A stretch of DNA of 64,000 nt from Caulochytrium protostelioides (Eukaryota; Chytridiomycota; Caulochytriomycetes; Caulochytriales; Caulochytriaceae): the NCBI GenBank assembly GCA_003615045.1, contig ML014128.1:118356-182355 (forward strand). The letters are read 5' to 3'. Below, in pieces: positions 63,076-64,000 of this stretch; the first letter of the stretch is position 1, and every line of letters starts with the position of its first letter. The translations under genes and the position numbers were made by a program. The notes beneath the pieces were generated by a model that saw only the letters and a list, made by a program, of their open reading frames with translations, was not told the DNA's origin and did not search any database.

Positions 63076-63932
63076 CGGCAGCAGGAGCAGGAGCAGCGAC
63101 CAGCTGCAGCTGCAGCCGAGAGTGCTCGCGGCGGCCGAGGACCAGACGCGACGGCGCTCGTGCCGACGGCGTGCGTCGCCAGGCGGCGGCCGTGGGCGCG
63201 GACCGGCGGCGGCGGGCCGGCGCGATGCGCGCGGAGACAGCGGTGCGCCATGAGCGGCGGCCCGACGGAGCCGCGCCAGCGGAGCCGTGGTGGCCGCCGT
63301 CGCGGCCGCCGTCGCCCGTCGCCCGTCGCCCGTCGCCGGACGATGCGCGCGCACAGCGGCGCGATGCCGCGACGGCCGGTCAGCCCGCGTCGCTGCCGCC
63401 GGCCGCGTCGGATCGGCTCGATCGGCTCGATGGACGGGAGGTGCTCGGGCCGCGCGACGGGGCGACGAAACATCACGTGCCCTGCGTATTCGCGCGGCGA
63501 GGCCGCCGCACGTCGGTCGGCGTCGGTCGTCGTGGGCGTGACGGCCGCCGCTGCCCGCAACGAGCCGCTCCGGCCCGTGGAGACCACGATCCGTCCATCC
63601 CCCGAGCGACGATGGGCGACACGGGACGACCGCCGCCGGCTGATCCACCGTGCCACGCCGATCCGGGTCGACCCCGCGAGCCCAGCGATATCCCCCGAGA
63701 CCCCCGCGAGTCACGTGGCCACGACGGTGCGTCTTGATCGCGGGTCGGTGGTCGCGCCGACGGACACGAGCCGTCGCCGCGCCGCCGTGGTCGTGGTCGT
63801 GGTCGTGGTCGCTTCGCGGCCCTCGTCCTCAGTGATCCTCAGGTTCGCGTCGCTGCCGCACCGCTTGACATCTCGCCGACGCCGCGTCTTGCTCCGCCCA
63901 TCGCCGCCGTTGCCGCCCCGCCCGCGCTTGGG

Positions 63933-63939
<7 letters not shown>

Positions 63940-64000
<61 letters not shown>
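63940..64000. repeat. (CCG)n triplet run at the window edge
   Basis: An uninterrupted CCG run of about 20 triplets continuing past the edge. Poly-Pro in the frame that is open upstream. Confidence 0.95.

Larger units (their letters stand above)
60971..64000. other. GC-rich region without supported genes, to the window end
   Basis: Several long frames on both strands, all Arg/Ala/Pro/Gly-rich and motif-free. Near the end a plus frame (after a TGA at 63735) reads RFAALVLSDPQVRVAAAPLD, then a proline run. It could be the beginning of an exon of a proline-rich (for example formin-like) protein continuing outside, but no ATG is in frame. Confidence 0.45.

Noticed and set aside
62481-63737. 418-codon plus-strand frame near the window end
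   Set aside because: Low-complexity Arg/Ala/Gly product containing the GGCGAC repeat; no recognisable domain or start context.

Overview
The window is eukaryotic nuclear DNA from a GC-rich, compact, intron-poor genome. Two introns with GT..AG borders are supported, in the BAG-domain gene and the DM9 gene. Most genes are single long exons coding for Ala/Pro/Ser/Gly-rich proteins. The gene set is HEM2, SEC17, a VTC1-like protein, a RAD26/CSB-type ATPase, a class-I sirtuin, kinesin-3, a MyTH4-FERM myosin, phenylalanine hydroxylase and a DM9 lectin. This fits an early-diverging zoosporic fungus (chytrid-like; a Caulochytrium-like organism would fit) better than a yeast or filamentous fungus. The assignment is inference from gene content and composition only.

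Layout. 0-7.6 kb: the N-terminal part of a kinesin-3 (-), ALAD (+) and phenylalanine hydroxylase (-). 7.6-12.4 kb: a lower-GC island with a Fanzor relic, an orphan secreted-protein gene and a second Fanzor relic. 12.4-20.4 kb: a UBL-BAG co-chaperone with one intron (+), a HAD phosphatase (-) and a two-finger zinc-finger protein (+). 20.4-22.7 kb: a debris island with an ABC-transporter pseudogene fragment abutting a Fanzor relic, a small SMP/LEA-like gene with a TATA box, and a kinase-like fragment. 22.7-42.0 kb: a giant MyTH4-FERM myosin (-), alpha-SNAP (-), a VTC1-like protein (+), a CSB/Rad26 ATPase (-) and a mitochondrial PPR-type protein (+). 42.0-49.6 kb: another island with a Fanzor relic, an enoyl-CoA hydratase/AUH gene (-), a NAXD pseudogene fragment, a further Fanzor relic and a large orphan secreted/membrane protein gene (-). 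49.6-61 kb: SIR2 (+), a membrane-anchored P-loop protein (-), minisatellites, a two-exon DM9 gene (+) and a KH-like, low-complexity protein (-). 61-64 kb: low-complexity GC-rich DNA ending in a (CCG)n run at the edge.

The main unexpected signal is a family of five decayed copies of one Fanzor (eukaryotic TnpB-like, RNA-guided nuclease) element. Each retains the C-terminal N-R-D-L-N-A-A-L-N-I type motif or a mutated version of it. They sit in lower-GC islands together with fragments of unrelated genes (ABC transporter, NAXD, possibly a kinase) and with two orphan secreted-protein genes. Other points to check are a roughly 260-residue insertion at the K-loop (loop 12) of the kinesin motor, a one-base frameshift in the myosin motor, a P-loop ATPase-like protein without its Walker A lysine, a sirtuin with an expanded zinc-ribbon spacing, and a phenylalanine hydroxylase with a mitochondrial-type presequence.
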